Below, piece after piece: positions 51,522 to 61,649 of a stretch of 64,000 nucleotides of DNA. The notes under the pieces were generated by a model. The model saw only the letters and a program-made list of their open reading frames with translations. It searched no databases and had not been told where the DNA came from. Position 1 is the stretch's first letter. The number at the start of each line of letters is the position of its first letter. Made by a program: the position numbers and the translations under genes. Source of the DNA: Mesoflavibacter sp. Its GTDB lineage: Bacteria > Pseudomonadota > Alphaproteobacteria > UBA8366 > Aestuariispiraceae. Location: positions 4,246,148 through 4,310,147 of the forward strand of contig CP051228.1 of assembly GCA_017792345.1 (NCBI GenBank). The letters are read 5' to 3'.

Positions 51522-52859
51522 TCACCCCAGTTTCCGGCCCAGAATGGCGACAAAGAACCCGTCCGTATCATGGTCCTTCGGGGTCAGGCGCAGGAACGGA
51601 TTTTCGGCATCCCCAGGATAGGGCGAACCGGCCACCGCCTCCTTCCAGACATCCGCGGCCGGATGCGTAAAAAAGGACGGGTTCTGAGACAGGAATGCAG
51701 CGACCTGGGCCTCGTTCTCGCTGGGCAGGATCGAGCAGGTTACATAGATCAGGCGGCCGCCGGGCGCGACCAGACGCGCCGCGCTGTCCAGAACCGCCGC
51801 CTGTTTCGCCATCACCTCGTCCAGACCCTCACGGGTCAATCTCCATTTCTGGTCCGGATTGCGCCGCCAGGTACCGGATCCGCTGCAAGGCGCATCGACC
51901 AGGACACGGTCGAAGCCGCCATCGAAACGGGCGGCGCGGCGCTTAACCCATTTGTCCCGTTCGGACGACAAGTGGCGCCGCTCTACCATGAATACGCCGG
52001 CCCGTTTCAGCCGTTGCCCGGCCCGTGTCAGGCGGGCTTCCGATACGTCGCAGGCGACGATGCGTCCGGTATTTTCCATCACCGCGCCAAGCGCCAATGT
52101 CTTGCCGCCGGCCCCGGCACAGAAATCCACGACCTTCATGCCGGGTTTGGCTTCGACCATCAGGGCGGCCAGTTGCGAGCCCTCGTCCTGCGGCTCGATC
52201 AACCCGTCCTTGAAAACGGCGGTCCCGGTCAGCGGCCGCCGTTCGCGCAAGCGCAGCCCAATCGGCGAATAAGGTGTCGAAACCGCGTCCACCCCTTCGG
52301 CCGCCAAGCGCTCAGAAGCAGTCTTCCGGTCCCCTTTCAGCGTGTTGACGCGCAGGTCGACCGGCGCTTCCTCGCCATGGGCGGAGAGTTGCACGGCGGC
52401 AGTGTCGCCATAGAGCGATGTTAGCTCGTCTGACAAGAAATCCGGCACATTCGCCGCCGCGGACAAGGGCTGGCAATCCAGTTCGAAGCCTCGCTGAGAC
52501 GCCAGTTCGACCGCAACGCACTTTTCCGCACCGGTCAGAGGCGGGGGATCGAACCGGTCGCCGGTGAAGGCGCCATCCATATCCGTCAGTTGCTGCCCCT
52601 GCCCCAGCTGCAGCCAGATCAGAATCCGTGCGCGTGCCGTCGGCGCTCCGCCCTGGCAACGCGACAGCCACCAGTCGATCTGCCCCCTGCGGCGCAAAGT
52701 ACCGTAGACCATCCCGGCGATGGCTGATTTGTCTTTGGCCCCGGCATATCGATTATTCCGTGCCCAATCGGCCAGCAGCTTGTCGGCAGGCGGCGCGTCG
52801 GAAGCCTCGAGCCGTTCCAGCAGCCCTATGGCGGCCGAGATGCGTGCCCCTGGTGTCAT
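51522..52859 (-). CDS. rsmB: 16S rRNA m5C methyltransferase, RsmB type
   Basis: Protein of 445 residues with an N-terminal NusB-like region, then a class I methyltransferase. Motifs: VVDFCAGAGGKTLAL, the catalytic cysteine pair in VDAPCSGSGTWRRNPD and VTCSILPSENE. It methylates cytosine-967-type positions of 16S rRNA. Start ATG 52859 overlaps the upstream SemiSWEET stop (ATGA). An in-frame ATG 110 bp upstream lies within that gene. Confidence 0.9.
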   Translation of the reverse strand: MTPGARISAAIGLLERLEASDAPPADKLLADWARNNRYAGAKDKSAIAGMVYGTLRRRGQIDWWLSRCQGGAPTARARILIWLQLGQGQQLTDMDGAFTGDRFDPPPLTGAEKCVAVELASQRGFELDCQPLSAAANVPDFLSDELTSLYGDTAAVQLSAHGEEAPVDLRVNTLKGDRKTASERLAAEGVDAVSTPYSPIGLRLRERRPLTGTAVFKDGLIEPQDEGSQLAALMVEAKPGMKVVDFCAGAGGKTLALGAVMENTGRIVACDVSEARLTRAGQRLKRAGVFMVERRHLSSERDKWVKRRAARFDGGFDRVLVDAPCSGSGTWRRNPDQKWRLTREGLDEVMAKQAAVLDSAARLVAPGGRLIYVTCSILPSENEAQVAAFLSQNPSFFTHPAADVWKEAVAGSPYPGDAENPFLRLTPKDHDTDGFFVAILGRKLG

Positions 52860-53104
52860 CCGTACCGCACCTTCATCCAAAGAATCGACAATACCAGAAA
52901 CAGCGTCACGCCATTCGCCAGGACGAGCGGCAGATCGCCGATCGCCAGGCCATAGGCCAGCCAGAGACACACTCCGGCCGCGAAGATCAGGAACATCGTC
53001 AAGGAGATGTCCCCGGTCGATCGGCTACGCCAACATTTCAATGCCTGGGGCAAGAAGGCGATTGTCGTGCAAAGCCCCGCAATCAATCCGACGAGTTCGA
53101 TCAT
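52856..53104 (-). CDS. SemiSWEET sugar transporter
   Basis: Protein of 82 residues with three helices (about 2-20, 32-52, 58-78), the half-repeat of eukaryotic SWEETs, which works as a homodimer. Conserved PQ motif FLPQALKCWRSRSTGDIS and Asn in VLANGVTLFLVLSILW. It passes sugars passively across the inner membrane. It shares an ATGA overlap with rsmB and lies 10 bp after guaB, a probable co-transcript. Confidence 0.88.
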   Translation of the reverse strand: MIELVGLIAGLCTTIAFLPQALKCWRSRSTGDISLTMFLIFAAGVCLWLAYGLAIGDLPLVLANGVTLFLVLSILWMKVRYG

Positions 53105-53114
53105 CGGCGTCGGC

Positions 53115-54641
<1,527 letters not shown>

Positions 54642-54773
54642 TCAATCGGGTCCGGATTTGCAAAATTTAACCCAAAATTCCTATTCCCGACGGGATCAAC
54701 TGCAACTCAACCGCCAAAACAGACTTTCAGGTCACCTTGCGATGCATTTCGTCGGAATTTGACGTCAAACGAC

Positions 54774-56516
54774 CTAAAGCAGGTCCGCATCCTGCAATTC
54801 AGCCTCGATTTTTGCGATTGCCTTGCCGGTGATCGCGCCATTCAGCAATCCGACGGCCGCCTTCGCCGCGACACGCTGCAGCGAATTGTCCAAATTCTCG
54901 TCGATCAGACGACAGAGAACCTTACCGATCCGTTTCTTCATCCGCCCCTTCAATTCCGGCAGCTTGTCCGCGAAGCCGCTCGGCCAGGGCGGCGTGAAAG
55001 GGCGTAGTCCCAAATCCAATCCGAATAGATCGCGCCGGTTCATGCCGCCCACCAACGGAATGATTGGCACGACTTGGGATCCGTCATCGCGCGCGATCTT
55101 CCAATAGCCGATCTGCTCGTCCGACCAGCATCCCGCGATCAGGCGATGCTCGACGGGGACGGTGAACCAGCTCGCCAGGAACCGCTGAGTGTTGATCCGG
55201 CCCAGAATGTAATCGTGATGGCGAAAGCCGATATCTAGAAACCCGCCGAAGGCACCAAGCGCCCCGCCCGCAACAGCATACTTCGCCGGTCTCTCATTCC
55301 CGGCAGCGTCCAATTCATAGCGGGCGGGCGCGATGACGTATCGGCTGGGCGTGCCATTGCGCAGCACCGCCAAATCCTCTGGCTTGAACCGCGCCTGTTG
55401 CTTCAGGGCGGACATCAGGGCGCCCAGGACGAAGCCGATTGTCGGTTCCCCGTCTTTCGGTTCCCCTTCTTCATGAACATTCGGGAACGGGTCGACCATA
55501 ATGAGCTTCCGTGTGGATTTCACAGGATCTCGCTCGTTCCGGCCGCTTTCGTCCGCGATCAGCCGTCGGCCGATCTCGATCGGCTCGTTATTCATCGTCC
55601 CGCCATCGACCGTCCAATAGGCGAAATCGCCATCGGCGGGCGAGCCCGGGAAATCGGGCCGGATTTTGACGGAACTCATGCATTTGCCGTCGACGGGCTT
55701 ATCCAACGGCACCGGCCAATGCATTTGATTATAGAGGTCCCGGTCGGTCGTGATCCGCCGGGGACGCAAGGCGAAAGGAAATGCCGCCGTGCCCATGGCG
55801 GCATCGGCCAAGGTCCGGAAGGCGGGCGAAGATCCATCTGTATTGAAGTCCAGATAGCCGTGCCCGACCCAGCCCGGATCCTGCGTGCCGAAGGCAAACC
55901 GAGCGTAATCCTTATGCGCCGTCACCGCATGCAGGGTCCCCGCCTCGCCAATAAAGGACAGGTTATAGGGAACTCCGCGCAAATTCGTGGTCGACAGATA
56001 GATCGGCAGAGGGTCGCGCAGCCAGGCCGGAAAGTCGGTGCGGGTCTTCCGGATGTCGACCGCCCGATCCCGAATACCGTCTATACTGTGTTCTCCGAGC
56101 GTGTTGAGCAGCGACACCAGGGGTTTGCCGTCGGTCAGATCATCGTCGCGCAACATGCCGGCGATATCGACCTCCTCCACCCAGGACCGATAGAGCACGG
56201 AGTGTTCGGCGTGCGGATCGTAGTGGGCGCCGGCGACCCCCTTGACCGGACCTCGTACGACGGAAGCGAGCAACGCCCCGCTGATCCCACCGGCCGAAGC
56301 GCCCAGCACGGCATCGACCGTGACGCGGTGGTCCTGGGGCAGCATGGGATCGCCCTCGGCCCGCGCGGTTTCCAGGGCATCCAATGCCTCAATCAGGAAA
56401 TCCAGAACCCCGGCGGTATAGGCCCCCGCCGAAACCGCACCGGCCATGACCAAGGAGAGATGAAAGCCGGTATCGTCTTCCTGCCGCCCCGGCAGGCGCA
56501 TGTCTTCCAAATACAT
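54774..56516 (-). CDS. Patatin-like phospholipase
   Basis: Protein of 580 residues. Patatin fold with the glycine-rich oxyanion stretch GAVSAGAYTAGVLDFLIEAL, nucleophile motif GASAGG (GxSxG, about residue 73), and catalytic Asp in WTVDGGTMNNEP. The C-terminal half is specific to a bacterial patatin subfamily. No signal peptide. ATG 56516 has GAGGGGG at about 7 nt. Expected to hydrolyse acyl lipids. The physiological role is unknown. Confidence 0.87.
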   Translation of the reverse strand: MYLEDMRLPGRQEDDTGFHLSLVMAGAVSAGAYTAGVLDFLIEALDALETARAEGDPMLPQDHRVTVDAVLGASAGGISGALLASVVRGPVKGVAGAHYDPHAEHSVLYRSWVEEVDIAGMLRDDDLTDGKPLVSLLNTLGEHSIDGIRDRAVDIRKTRTDFPAWLRDPLPIYLSTTNLRGVPYNLSFIGEAGTLHAVTAHKDYARFAFGTQDPGWVGHGYLDFNTDGSSPAFRTLADAAMGTAAFPFALRPRRITTDRDLYNQMHWPVPLDKPVDGKCMSSVKIRPDFPGSPADGDFAYWTVDGGTMNNEPIEIGRRLIADESGRNERDPVKSTRKLIMVDPFPNVHEEGEPKDGEPTIGFVLGALMSALKQQARFKPEDLAVLRNGTPSRYVIAPARYELDAAGNERPAKYAVAGGALGAFGGFLDIGFRHHDYILGRINTQRFLASWFTVPVEHRLIAGCWSDEQIGYWKIARDDGSQVVPIIPLVGGMNRRDLFGLDLGLRPFTPPWPSGFADKLPELKGRMKKRIGKVLCRLIDENLDNSLQRVAAKAAVGLLNGAITGKAIAKIEAELQDADLL

Positions 56517-56576
56517 TCGATTGCCCCCTCTTCCCCCGAAGAATGATGGCAATCATATCACGCTTTTATTGAATAT

Positions 56577-57299
56577 TTAACCGTCCTGGTTGTTATCCTT
56601 TCGGCGAAAGCCGAGGGCGACCACATACATTTCCGGAGACTCCTTACGGCTCGAAGGCGGTTTCATATGAAAAACGCGCTCGAAATCGAGCTTCAGAACG
56701 TTGAGCAGCGAACCTTCGGTCCCACCGGAAAAGACCTTCGCGACGAAAGCACCGCCCGGTGCGAGGACCTCCTGAGCGAAGGCATAGGCCGTCTCGACCA
56801 GCGCGACGATGCGCAGGTGGTCCGTCTTTGGATGGCCGGTCGTGTTTGCCGCCATGTCGGAAAGAACAATGTCCGCCTGCCCGCCCAGGGCGGACTTCAA
56901 ACGGTCCGGCGCGTCGTCATCCATGAAGTCGCCGGTCATCAGGATCGCGCCGGGGATCGGATCGCATTCCAGAAGATCGATCCCTACCACGCGCGCGCCG
57001 GAACCACAGCGCTGCAGCGCGACCTGGGTCCATCCGCCAGGGGCGCAGCCCAGATCGACGATCCGGCTGCCGGGTTTCAGCAAATTGTGCTTATCGTCGA
57101 TTTCCGCCAGTTTGAACGCCGCCCGGCCGCGATAGCCCAACCGTCGGGCTTCGGCGACATAGGGATCGTTCAGTTGCCGTTCCAGCCAGAGAGTGGACGA
57201 AAGTTTTCGCCCGCGTGCGGTCTTGACCCGGACCCGGGCGCCGCGCGCGTCCGTGACATTCCGGCTGCCGCCGCCCTTCTTACCTGATTTCTTGGCCAT
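56577..57299 (-). CDS. rlmE: 23S rRNA 2'-O-ribose methyltransferase RlmE (FtsJ)
   Basis: Protein of 240 residues. A basic Gly/Lys-rich N-terminus precedes the FtsJ fold: SAM motif VDLGCAPGGWTQVAL, LSDMAANTTGHPKTDH, and the catalytic K-D-K-E residues, including Lys in FVAKVFSGG. It methylates U2552 of 23S rRNA. GGAGG box before ATG 57299. The tRNA-Gln gene and its terminator lie upstream. Confidence 0.93.
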   Translation of the reverse strand: MAKKSGKKGGGSRNVTDARGARVRVKTARGRKLSSTLWLERQLNDPYVAEARRLGYRGRAAFKLAEIDDKHNLLKPGSRIVDLGCAPGGWTQVALQRCGSGARVVGIDLLECDPIPGAILMTGDFMDDDAPDRLKSALGGQADIVLSDMAANTTGHPKTDHLRIVALVETAYAFAQEVLAPGGAFVAKVFSGGTEGSLLNVLKLDFERVFHMKPPSSRKESPEMYVVALGFRRKDNNQDG

Positions 57300-57320
57300 T
57301 GAGCGGCCTCCCAAAACGAA

Positions 57321-57344
57321 GAAACCGCGCCGAAGCGCGGTTTC
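57321..57344 (-). terminator. Terminator of tRNA-Gln
   Basis: Perfect 10-bp stem GAAACCGCGC / GCGCGGTTTC with a 4-nt loop. On the minus strand it continues TTCGTTTTG just after the tRNA 3' end. Confidence 0.8.
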
Positions 57345-57348
57345 CGTG

Positions 57349-57422
57349 TGGCTGGGGAACCTGGATTCGAACCAGGACTAACGGAGTCAGAGTCCGTGGG
57401 TCTACCGTTAACCTATTCCCCA
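57349..57422 (-). tRNA. tRNA-Gln (anticodon CTG)
   Basis: 74 nt with encoded CCA. Acceptor TGGGGAA / TTCCCCA with discriminator G, anticodon stem ACGGA / TCCGT with loop CTCTGAC, T-arm TGGTTCGAATCCAGG. U1-A72 is typical of tRNA-Gln. Confidence 0.95.
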
Positions 57423-57618
57423 TTGGAGGTCCGGTGCGCCGGACGGGCGGGTTCATAACGATTTCCGCCGACGAGGTCAACGCCTGCGTCCGTACGATTT
57501 CAAGAATAGTATCACAAATCGGTAGCCGGGACGACGCCGCATCCGATTACCGTTTTACACAGGACGTCCAACCCATATATTGGAACGATCATTCCATATT
57601 GACCTGCGGGAGAGTAGA

Positions 57619-58317
57619 ATGACGATCGATCTATATGAACTGCGCGGCAAAGACCCTGACCTGAGGTTCAGCCCGAGCGTCTGGCCGACCCGGATGGCAC
57701 TGGTTCACAAAGGCTTACCCTTCAATTCCGTTCCTTGGCGCTTCACCGAGAAAGATGCGATCGCGTTTTCTGGACAGAAGCTGGTGCCGGTCATCAAGGA
57801 TAACGGCAAATCGGTCCATGATTCCTGGGCAATCGCGAACTATCTGGAAGAAACCTACCCGGATCGGCCCAGTTTGTTCGGCGGCCCGGCCGGCAAGGCA
57901 GGAATTGTGTTCTTCCGTCGATACGTTACCACGGTATACGGCGCGGCTGCGCCTATGGCAGTCCTGCCAGTCTGGTCCCGGCTGGACGAAAAAGATCAGA
58001 CGTATTTCCGCGAGACGCGGGAAGCGCGATTGGGCAAGAAACTGGAAGATGTCTGCGGCGACCCGGCGGCGCGCCTGGAGACTTTCCGTACGACCCTTGG
58101 CCCGGTTCGGGCGATGCTGGACGATCAACCCTTTGTCGGCGGGGATGCGCCTCTCTATTCCGACCATATGCTGTTCGGGGTGGTCCAGTGGCTGCGCTGT
58201 GTGACCGAATTGACGCTGTTCGACGCCGACGACGCGCTCCATGGATGGGTCGAGCGCATGCTGGACGCCTATGACGGCCATGCCAGAAAGGCGAAGACCT
58301 GCCGCGCGGTTGATTGA
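57619..58317 (+). CDS. Glutathione S-transferase family protein
   Basis: Protein of 232 residues. An N-terminal thioredoxin-like domain (MTIDLYELRGKDPDLRFSPS, QKLVPVIKDNGKSVHDSWAI with the cis-Pro and the Glu/Asp-Ser glutathione contact) is followed by an all-helical C-terminal domain. The sequence is nearest to beta-etherase-like or uncharacterised GSTs of alphaproteobacteria. No neighbour suggests the substrate. ATG 57619 follows GAGAG. Confidence 0.83.
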   Translation: MTIDLYELRGKDPDLRFSPSVWPTRMALVHKGLPFNSVPWRFTEKDAIAFSGQKLVPVIKDNGKSVHDSWAIANYLEETYPDRPSLFGGPAGKAGIVFFRRYVTTVYGAAAPMAVLPVWSRLDEKDQTYFRETREARLGKKLEDVCGDPAARLETFRTTLGPVRAMLDDQPFVGGDAPLYSDHMLFGVVQWLRCVTELTLFDADDALHGWVERMLDAYDGHARKAKTCRAVD

Positions 58318-58399
58318 TCGTTTGGGGCGAATGTTCACCCCATCCGCCCCCGATCATCCGCCCTCCACCCGCCATGCTGCAGTGCGGTATTCGATTTTT

Positions 58400-58437
58400 G
58401 CACGGCGACCCTGCCCTTTATGCAATTGTGAAATGTC
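58400..58437 (+). promoter_or_regulatory. Upstream block of DUF1127 gene 1
   Basis: GCACGG-N15-TGCAATTG-N4-ATGTC, with TGCAATTG starting 110 bp before the ATG. The same blocks at the same spacing precede the second DUF1127 gene. Likely promoter or regulator site. Confidence 0.6.
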
Positions 58438-58530
58438 CCGGCGACAGCCATTTCCAGCGCAATCGCCGGGACGCGACGTTCCCCCAACGCAACGGCCCGG
58501 TTCCAATAACTTGAAGTTGGAGTAAGCCAA

Positions 58531-58746
58531 ATGGCCGTAACCACACTCGACGCCGCCCGCAGCGCCCAACCGACAAAAGTCGGCTCTTTCGCCGTTCCTG
58601 CCGTACTGACCGGCATCGTAAACCGCGTCGCGGCTTACATGGAGCGCCGTAAAGCGGTCGCTCAGCTGCAGTCGCTGACGGATCGCGAACTGGCCGATAT
58701 CGGCCTGACGCGGACGGAAATCGAAAGCGCAGTCGCCGGTCGCTAA
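58531..58746 (+). CDS. DUF1127 small protein, copy 1
   Basis: Protein of 71 residues with a C-terminal DUF1127 helix (RRKAVAQLQSLTDRELADIGLTRTEIESAVAGR, shown in part), the Arg-rich small-protein family linked in alphaproteobacteria to RNA turnover, phosphate and stress responses. The N-terminus MAVTTLDAARS matches copy 2 (MAVTTFDTGAR). A terminator follows. Confidence 0.85.
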   Translation: MAVTTLDAARSAQPTKVGSFAVPAVLTGIVNRVAAYMERRKAVAQLQSLTDRELADIGLTRTEIESAVAGR

Positions 58747-58803
58747 GACCCTGCTGCCTGCCGTTCGGCCCGCCTTTCCCTGAGGGCCGGCCGAACCTGT
58801 AAG

Positions 58804-58837
58804 AACCCCCGCCCGGGTGACCGCGGTGGGGGTTTTG
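58804..58837 (+). terminator. Terminator of DUF1127 gene 1
   Basis: Stem AACCCCCGCC / GGTGGGGGTT (one G-T pair), then TTTTG. Loop about 11 nt. Confidence 0.8.
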
Positions 58838-58911
58838 CATTTCCGGTACTCAGAAACCGCGCGACGACGCAAATAGGATAGAACGCGCCGTGCCCGTGCC
58901 ATGCCAAAACC

Positions 58912-58949
58912 GCACGGACCCCCTGCTAATTCTGCAATTGCGGCATGTC
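58912..58949 (+). promoter_or_regulatory. Upstream block of DUF1127 gene 2
   Basis: GCACGG-N15-TGCAATTG-N4-ATGTC, identical spacing to copy 1. TGCAATTG starts 107 bp before the ATG. Confidence 0.6.
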
Positions 58950-59039
58950 GCAAAAACGATCATTTGAACGCCAAACGGAGCCCAGGACGCCCGCGCCCAA
59001 AGCCCGAAATCGAAACCGCTAGTTACTGGAGATCGCATC

Positions 59040-59267
59040 ATGGCTGTTACCACGTTCGATACCGGCGCTCGCGAAATCACGGTTAAGGACCTGATCGCGC
59101 GCGGCGTTTACTCTGTTATCGCCCTTCTGGAAGGCGCCTCTTATGCCGTCGCCGACTATCGCTCGCGCCGCGCCACCGCCGCCCAGCTCTACGCCCTGTC
59201 GGACGAAATGCTGGCCGATATCGGTATGACCCGCGACACGATCGACGAAACGCTCGCCCGCCGCTAA
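59040..59267 (+). CDS. DUF1127 small protein, copy 2
   Basis: Protein of 75 residues, paralogue of the gene 509 bp upstream. Shared N-terminus MAVTT and DUF1127 C-terminus (RSRRATAAQLYALSDEMLADIGMTRDTIDETL, shown in part). The middle differs: this copy has a hydrophobic central segment (IARGVYSVIALLEGASYAVA) that could touch a membrane or form a longer helix. GGAG box. It has its own terminator. Confidence 0.85.
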   Translation: MAVTTFDTGAREITVKDLIARGVYSVIALLEGASYAVADYRSRRATAAQLYALSDEMLADIGMTRDTIDETLARR

Positions 59268-59317
59268 TCGGCAGGGTTGCCCGGGTTCATACCCTGGGTA
59301 GCGACAAATGACGATCC

Positions 59318-59355
59318 GCAGCCCCGCCCGGCCCCGCCGCGGCGGGGTTGCTTTT
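59318..59355 (+). terminator. Terminator of DUF1127 gene 2
   Basis: Stem GCAGCCCCGCC / GGCGGGGTTGC (11 bp with one G-T), 12-nt loop, then TTTT. Confidence 0.85.
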
Positions 59356-59554
59356 GGCTGGATTACCGCATTACACGCCGCTGGACACGCGTTTATGCCG
59401 TAGACGCGCGAACGGATATGCCTTAAGACTATCAGGGTAAACCGGGGCAGGCTTTCAGAGAAACCGCGCCCTACAGTAACGGTTGGGGATTCGGGGGAGA
59501 TTTGCAAGACATCCGTACCCTGGCCAGGGAGTAGCGAAGGAGCGCCAGTTTCCC

Positions 59555-60121
59555 ATGAATCGCCGTTTGCCGCCCGCCATCGTACAAGAGCGGGTGACCG
59601 TTCAAGTAAAGTGGTTCAACCCGACCAAAGGCTTCGGATTCGTCGTTCCGGAAGATGACGACAACAGCGATGCGTTTCTGCACGCATCGGTCCTGCCCTT
59701 GGAAGACGCCGCCATGATCGCCGAAGGTGTGACCCTGGTCTGTGACCTCGCGCAGGGACAGAAGGGTCTGATGGTGTCCACCGTCTATTCCGTCGATGCT
59801 TCGACCGCCGCGCCTCAGCCGAGCCGCGGCCCGAGCCCGGGTCCGCGTCCAGGCGGCTTCGGCGGCGGCATGGATCGGGGGCCACGTCACCACCAATCCG
59901 GTGGACCGCCCGGCGAACCGGGCGAAGGCACTGTAAAGTTCTTCAACGATGCCAAAGGCTTCGGTTTCGTGACCCCGGATAATGGCGGCCAGGACGTTTT
60001 CGTCTCCGCCCGGATCCTGGGCCGGGCCGGTCTGCAGACATTGGAGACCGCACAGCGCGTTCGCTATGTCGCGCGTCAGGGCGACAAAGGCCCGATGGCG
60101 GAGAAGATCGAACCGCTATAA
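59555..60121 (+). CDS. Double cold-shock-domain protein
   Basis: Protein of 188 residues with two CSDs. Domain 1 (about 14-75) has VKWFNPTKGFGFVVPEDD (RNP1-like) and DAFLHASVL. Domain 2 (about 122-186) has TVKFFNDAKGFGFVTPDNG and DVFVSARIL. A Gly/Pro/Arg-rich linker (about 85-120) joins them. Single-stranded nucleic-acid binding, RNA chaperone or transcript antitermination is expected. Two-domain CspA relatives are typical of alphaproteobacteria. AAGGAG lies 12 nt before ATG 59555, slightly far. Confidence 0.88.
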   Translation: MNRRLPPAIVQERVTVQVKWFNPTKGFGFVVPEDDDNSDAFLHASVLPLEDAAMIAEGVTLVCDLAQGQKGLMVSTVYSVDASTAAPQPSRGPSPGPRPGGFGGGMDRGPRHHQSGGPPGEPGEGTVKFFNDAKGFGFVTPDNGGQDVFVSARILGRAGLQTLETAQRVRYVARQGDKGPMAEKIEPL

Positions 60122-60251
60122 ACCCAGCGGCGCGGTCAGGAACCTTTTCAAGGCCGGCGCAAGCCGTAATGAACCGTTGTGCCTTTTCCGCTTATCAAGC
60201 TGGACAGGCTAACGTGGTACGCATTACGCGCCTTGACCCTGAACAAGACAA

Positions 60252-60281
60252 CGGGGCGGCAGGTCTCAACCTGCCGCCCCG
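60252..60281. terminator. Terminator between the CSD gene and GFA gene
   Basis: Perfect 13-bp stem CGGGGCGGCAGGT / ACCTGCCGCCCCG with a CTCA loop between two convergent genes. No strong U run on either side. Confidence 0.75.
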
Positions 60282-60308
60282 ATTCCATTCCGGGCCTTAC
60301 TTCGAACC

Positions 60309-60680
60309 TTAGCCTACCGGGATGTCATAATAGTCGGACCGATCTTCCACAAAGATGTGACGGGTCATCCGTAACCCCGTGGGCAGATCGAGCGTTCCGG
60401 CCGTGACGGAAATCGTCGGCTTTTCCGCCGGATCGAAGAACAGGTTTCCGCCACATCGATTACAGAAGCCCCGACGCACGGCTTCGGACGACTGAAACCA
60501 GGTCAACGTCTCGTTGGACAACAGGGTCAGCTTGTCCTTGGGGACCGAAGTCATCGCAGCGAAATGGCCGGACGTCTTGCGACATTGGCTGCAATGACAG
60601 CCGATAATGTCGCGGCGCGGCCCGTCCAAGCGATAGCGTACGCCGCCGCAATAGCATCCGCCGGTAAGATGATCCGTCAT
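60309..60680 (-). CDS. GFA-family (Mss4-like) zinc protein
   Basis: Protein of 123 residues with the GFA zinc cysteines: GGCYCGGVRY, CHCSQCRKTSG, and FCNRCGGNLFFD. The family was named for glutathione-dependent formaldehyde activation but most members have unknown function. GGGGGA box before ATG 60680. Longer in-frame starts overlap the next gene. It lies just after the CmcJ-like gene on the same strand. Confidence 0.87.
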   Translation of the reverse strand: MTDHLTGGCYCGGVRYRLDGPRRDIIGCHCSQCRKTSGHFAAMTSVPKDKLTLLSNETLTWFQSSEAVRRGFCNRCGGNLFFDPAEKPTISVTAGTLDLPTGLRMTRHIFVEDRSDYYDIPVG

Positions 60681-60708
60681 TTCCGTTCCCCCGATTGTTG
60701 TCTCCGGT

Positions 60709-61515
60709 TCAGTCGAAGCGCAGGAAGCTTCGGACCTCGATACTGTGCCGCGGCGGCGCATCCACCGGCTCTCCCGGCAGCGAGAAGGCGGTATGGGGCG
60801 TGAAACGCGCCCGTCCATCCTCCGCACTGTCATATCCCTTGATCAAGATCGCCTCGTCGCGAGTCATCTCCGGGAAATAGACCCATCTCTGCGCATCATT
60901 GTGGCTCAAATGATAGATATGGCCGACGCGGTCATCATAGATCAGGGCCGTGTCCCGCAGATCGTGGGGACCAATGCTCCGCGCGTCGACAAGCGCCAGA
61001 GGCAGAGTGCGCACCGGTCCTTTCAGCGGACGCCACAGATTGACCTGCGCCACCCGGCCCTTCAGCCATTCAGCAGCCGTATCCGCGCCCAACAACTGCG
61101 CCAACCGGATCGGAGCCGAATTGTGGGTATAGTCGTTGTGGACATGCTGCACCGGCCGGCGGACCGTGTCGCTGCCCGTGATCCGGATCGTATGATCGAA
61201 CAGCAGAACCTCCGACGCGCCGGTCGCACGCCGCAGCGTCTCCTCGACCTCCGGATAATAGAGCGAGCGGATATCCGGATGATCCGGATCCTCGACCGCA
61301 CCTAAAGCCGTCGTGGATTGAATCAATTCAAAGCCGGAACTGTCCACTCCATAATCGTCGGCGCGAATGCGGCCGTCGGCGACCTTCACCGACCGTCGGT
61401 CCGGTTCGTAATTGCGTTCCGCGGCCCCGGTCGCGCCGATATAGCGGGCTTCCGGGTTGCGTATGCCAGCCGGCACGAAATTCATTTCCGCCTGGGTAAA
61501 AGGGTATTGGGTCAT
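60709..61515 (-). CDS. CmcJ/NvfI-family oxygenase-like protein
   Basis: Protein of 268 residues matching the CmcJ/AsaB-like family (cephamycin 7-methoxylation partner, fungal relatives in natural-product clusters). Candidate metal residues are HVHNDYT (HxD at about 137-139) and a later His in RFTPHTAFSLPGEP, a 2-His-1-carboxylate layout. Also NLWRPLKGPVRTLPLALVDA and YHLSHNDAQRWVYFPEM. Function in bacteria is mostly unknown. It is divergent from a LysR gene with a palindrome between. ATG 61515 has AAGG. ATG 61539 is an alternative. Confidence 0.8.
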   Translation of the reverse strand: MTQYPFTQAEMNFVPAGIRNPEARYIGATGAAERNYEPDRRSVKVADGRIRADDYGVDSSGFELIQSTTALGAVEDPDHPDIRSLYYPEVEETLRRATGASEVLLFDHTIRITGSDTVRRPVQHVHNDYTHNSAPIRLAQLLGADTAAEWLKGRVAQVNLWRPLKGPVRTLPLALVDARSIGPHDLRDTALIYDDRVGHIYHLSHNDAQRWVYFPEMTRDEAILIKGYDSAEDGRARFTPHTAFSLPGEPVDAPPRHSIEVRSFLRFD

Positions 61516-61578
61516 CGCTTGCCTTCTTTCAGTTTCCATTAAGTTCCGATCAAGCGCCCCCTCAGGCACACCCCATAT

Positions 61579-61605
61579 TTTGTCGACTTCCAATGCTTCG
61601 ACAAA
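61579..61605. promoter_or_regulatory. LysR-type palindromic operator
   Basis: TTTGTCGA-N11-TCGACAAA, perfect 8-bp arms, between the divergent CmcJ-like and LysR genes (64 and 45 bp from their starts). Size and place fit a LysR recognition site. Confidence 0.75.
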
Positions 61606-61649
61606 CGATGTTTCTTTTTCCAATAATTAAGTTGTGCTAAATAATCGAA

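Noticed and set aside
58400-58420. Sigma-54 promoter at the DUF1127 upstream block
   Set aside because: The GG...GC spacing is wrong by about 2 bp in both copies, and the -24 GG is missing.
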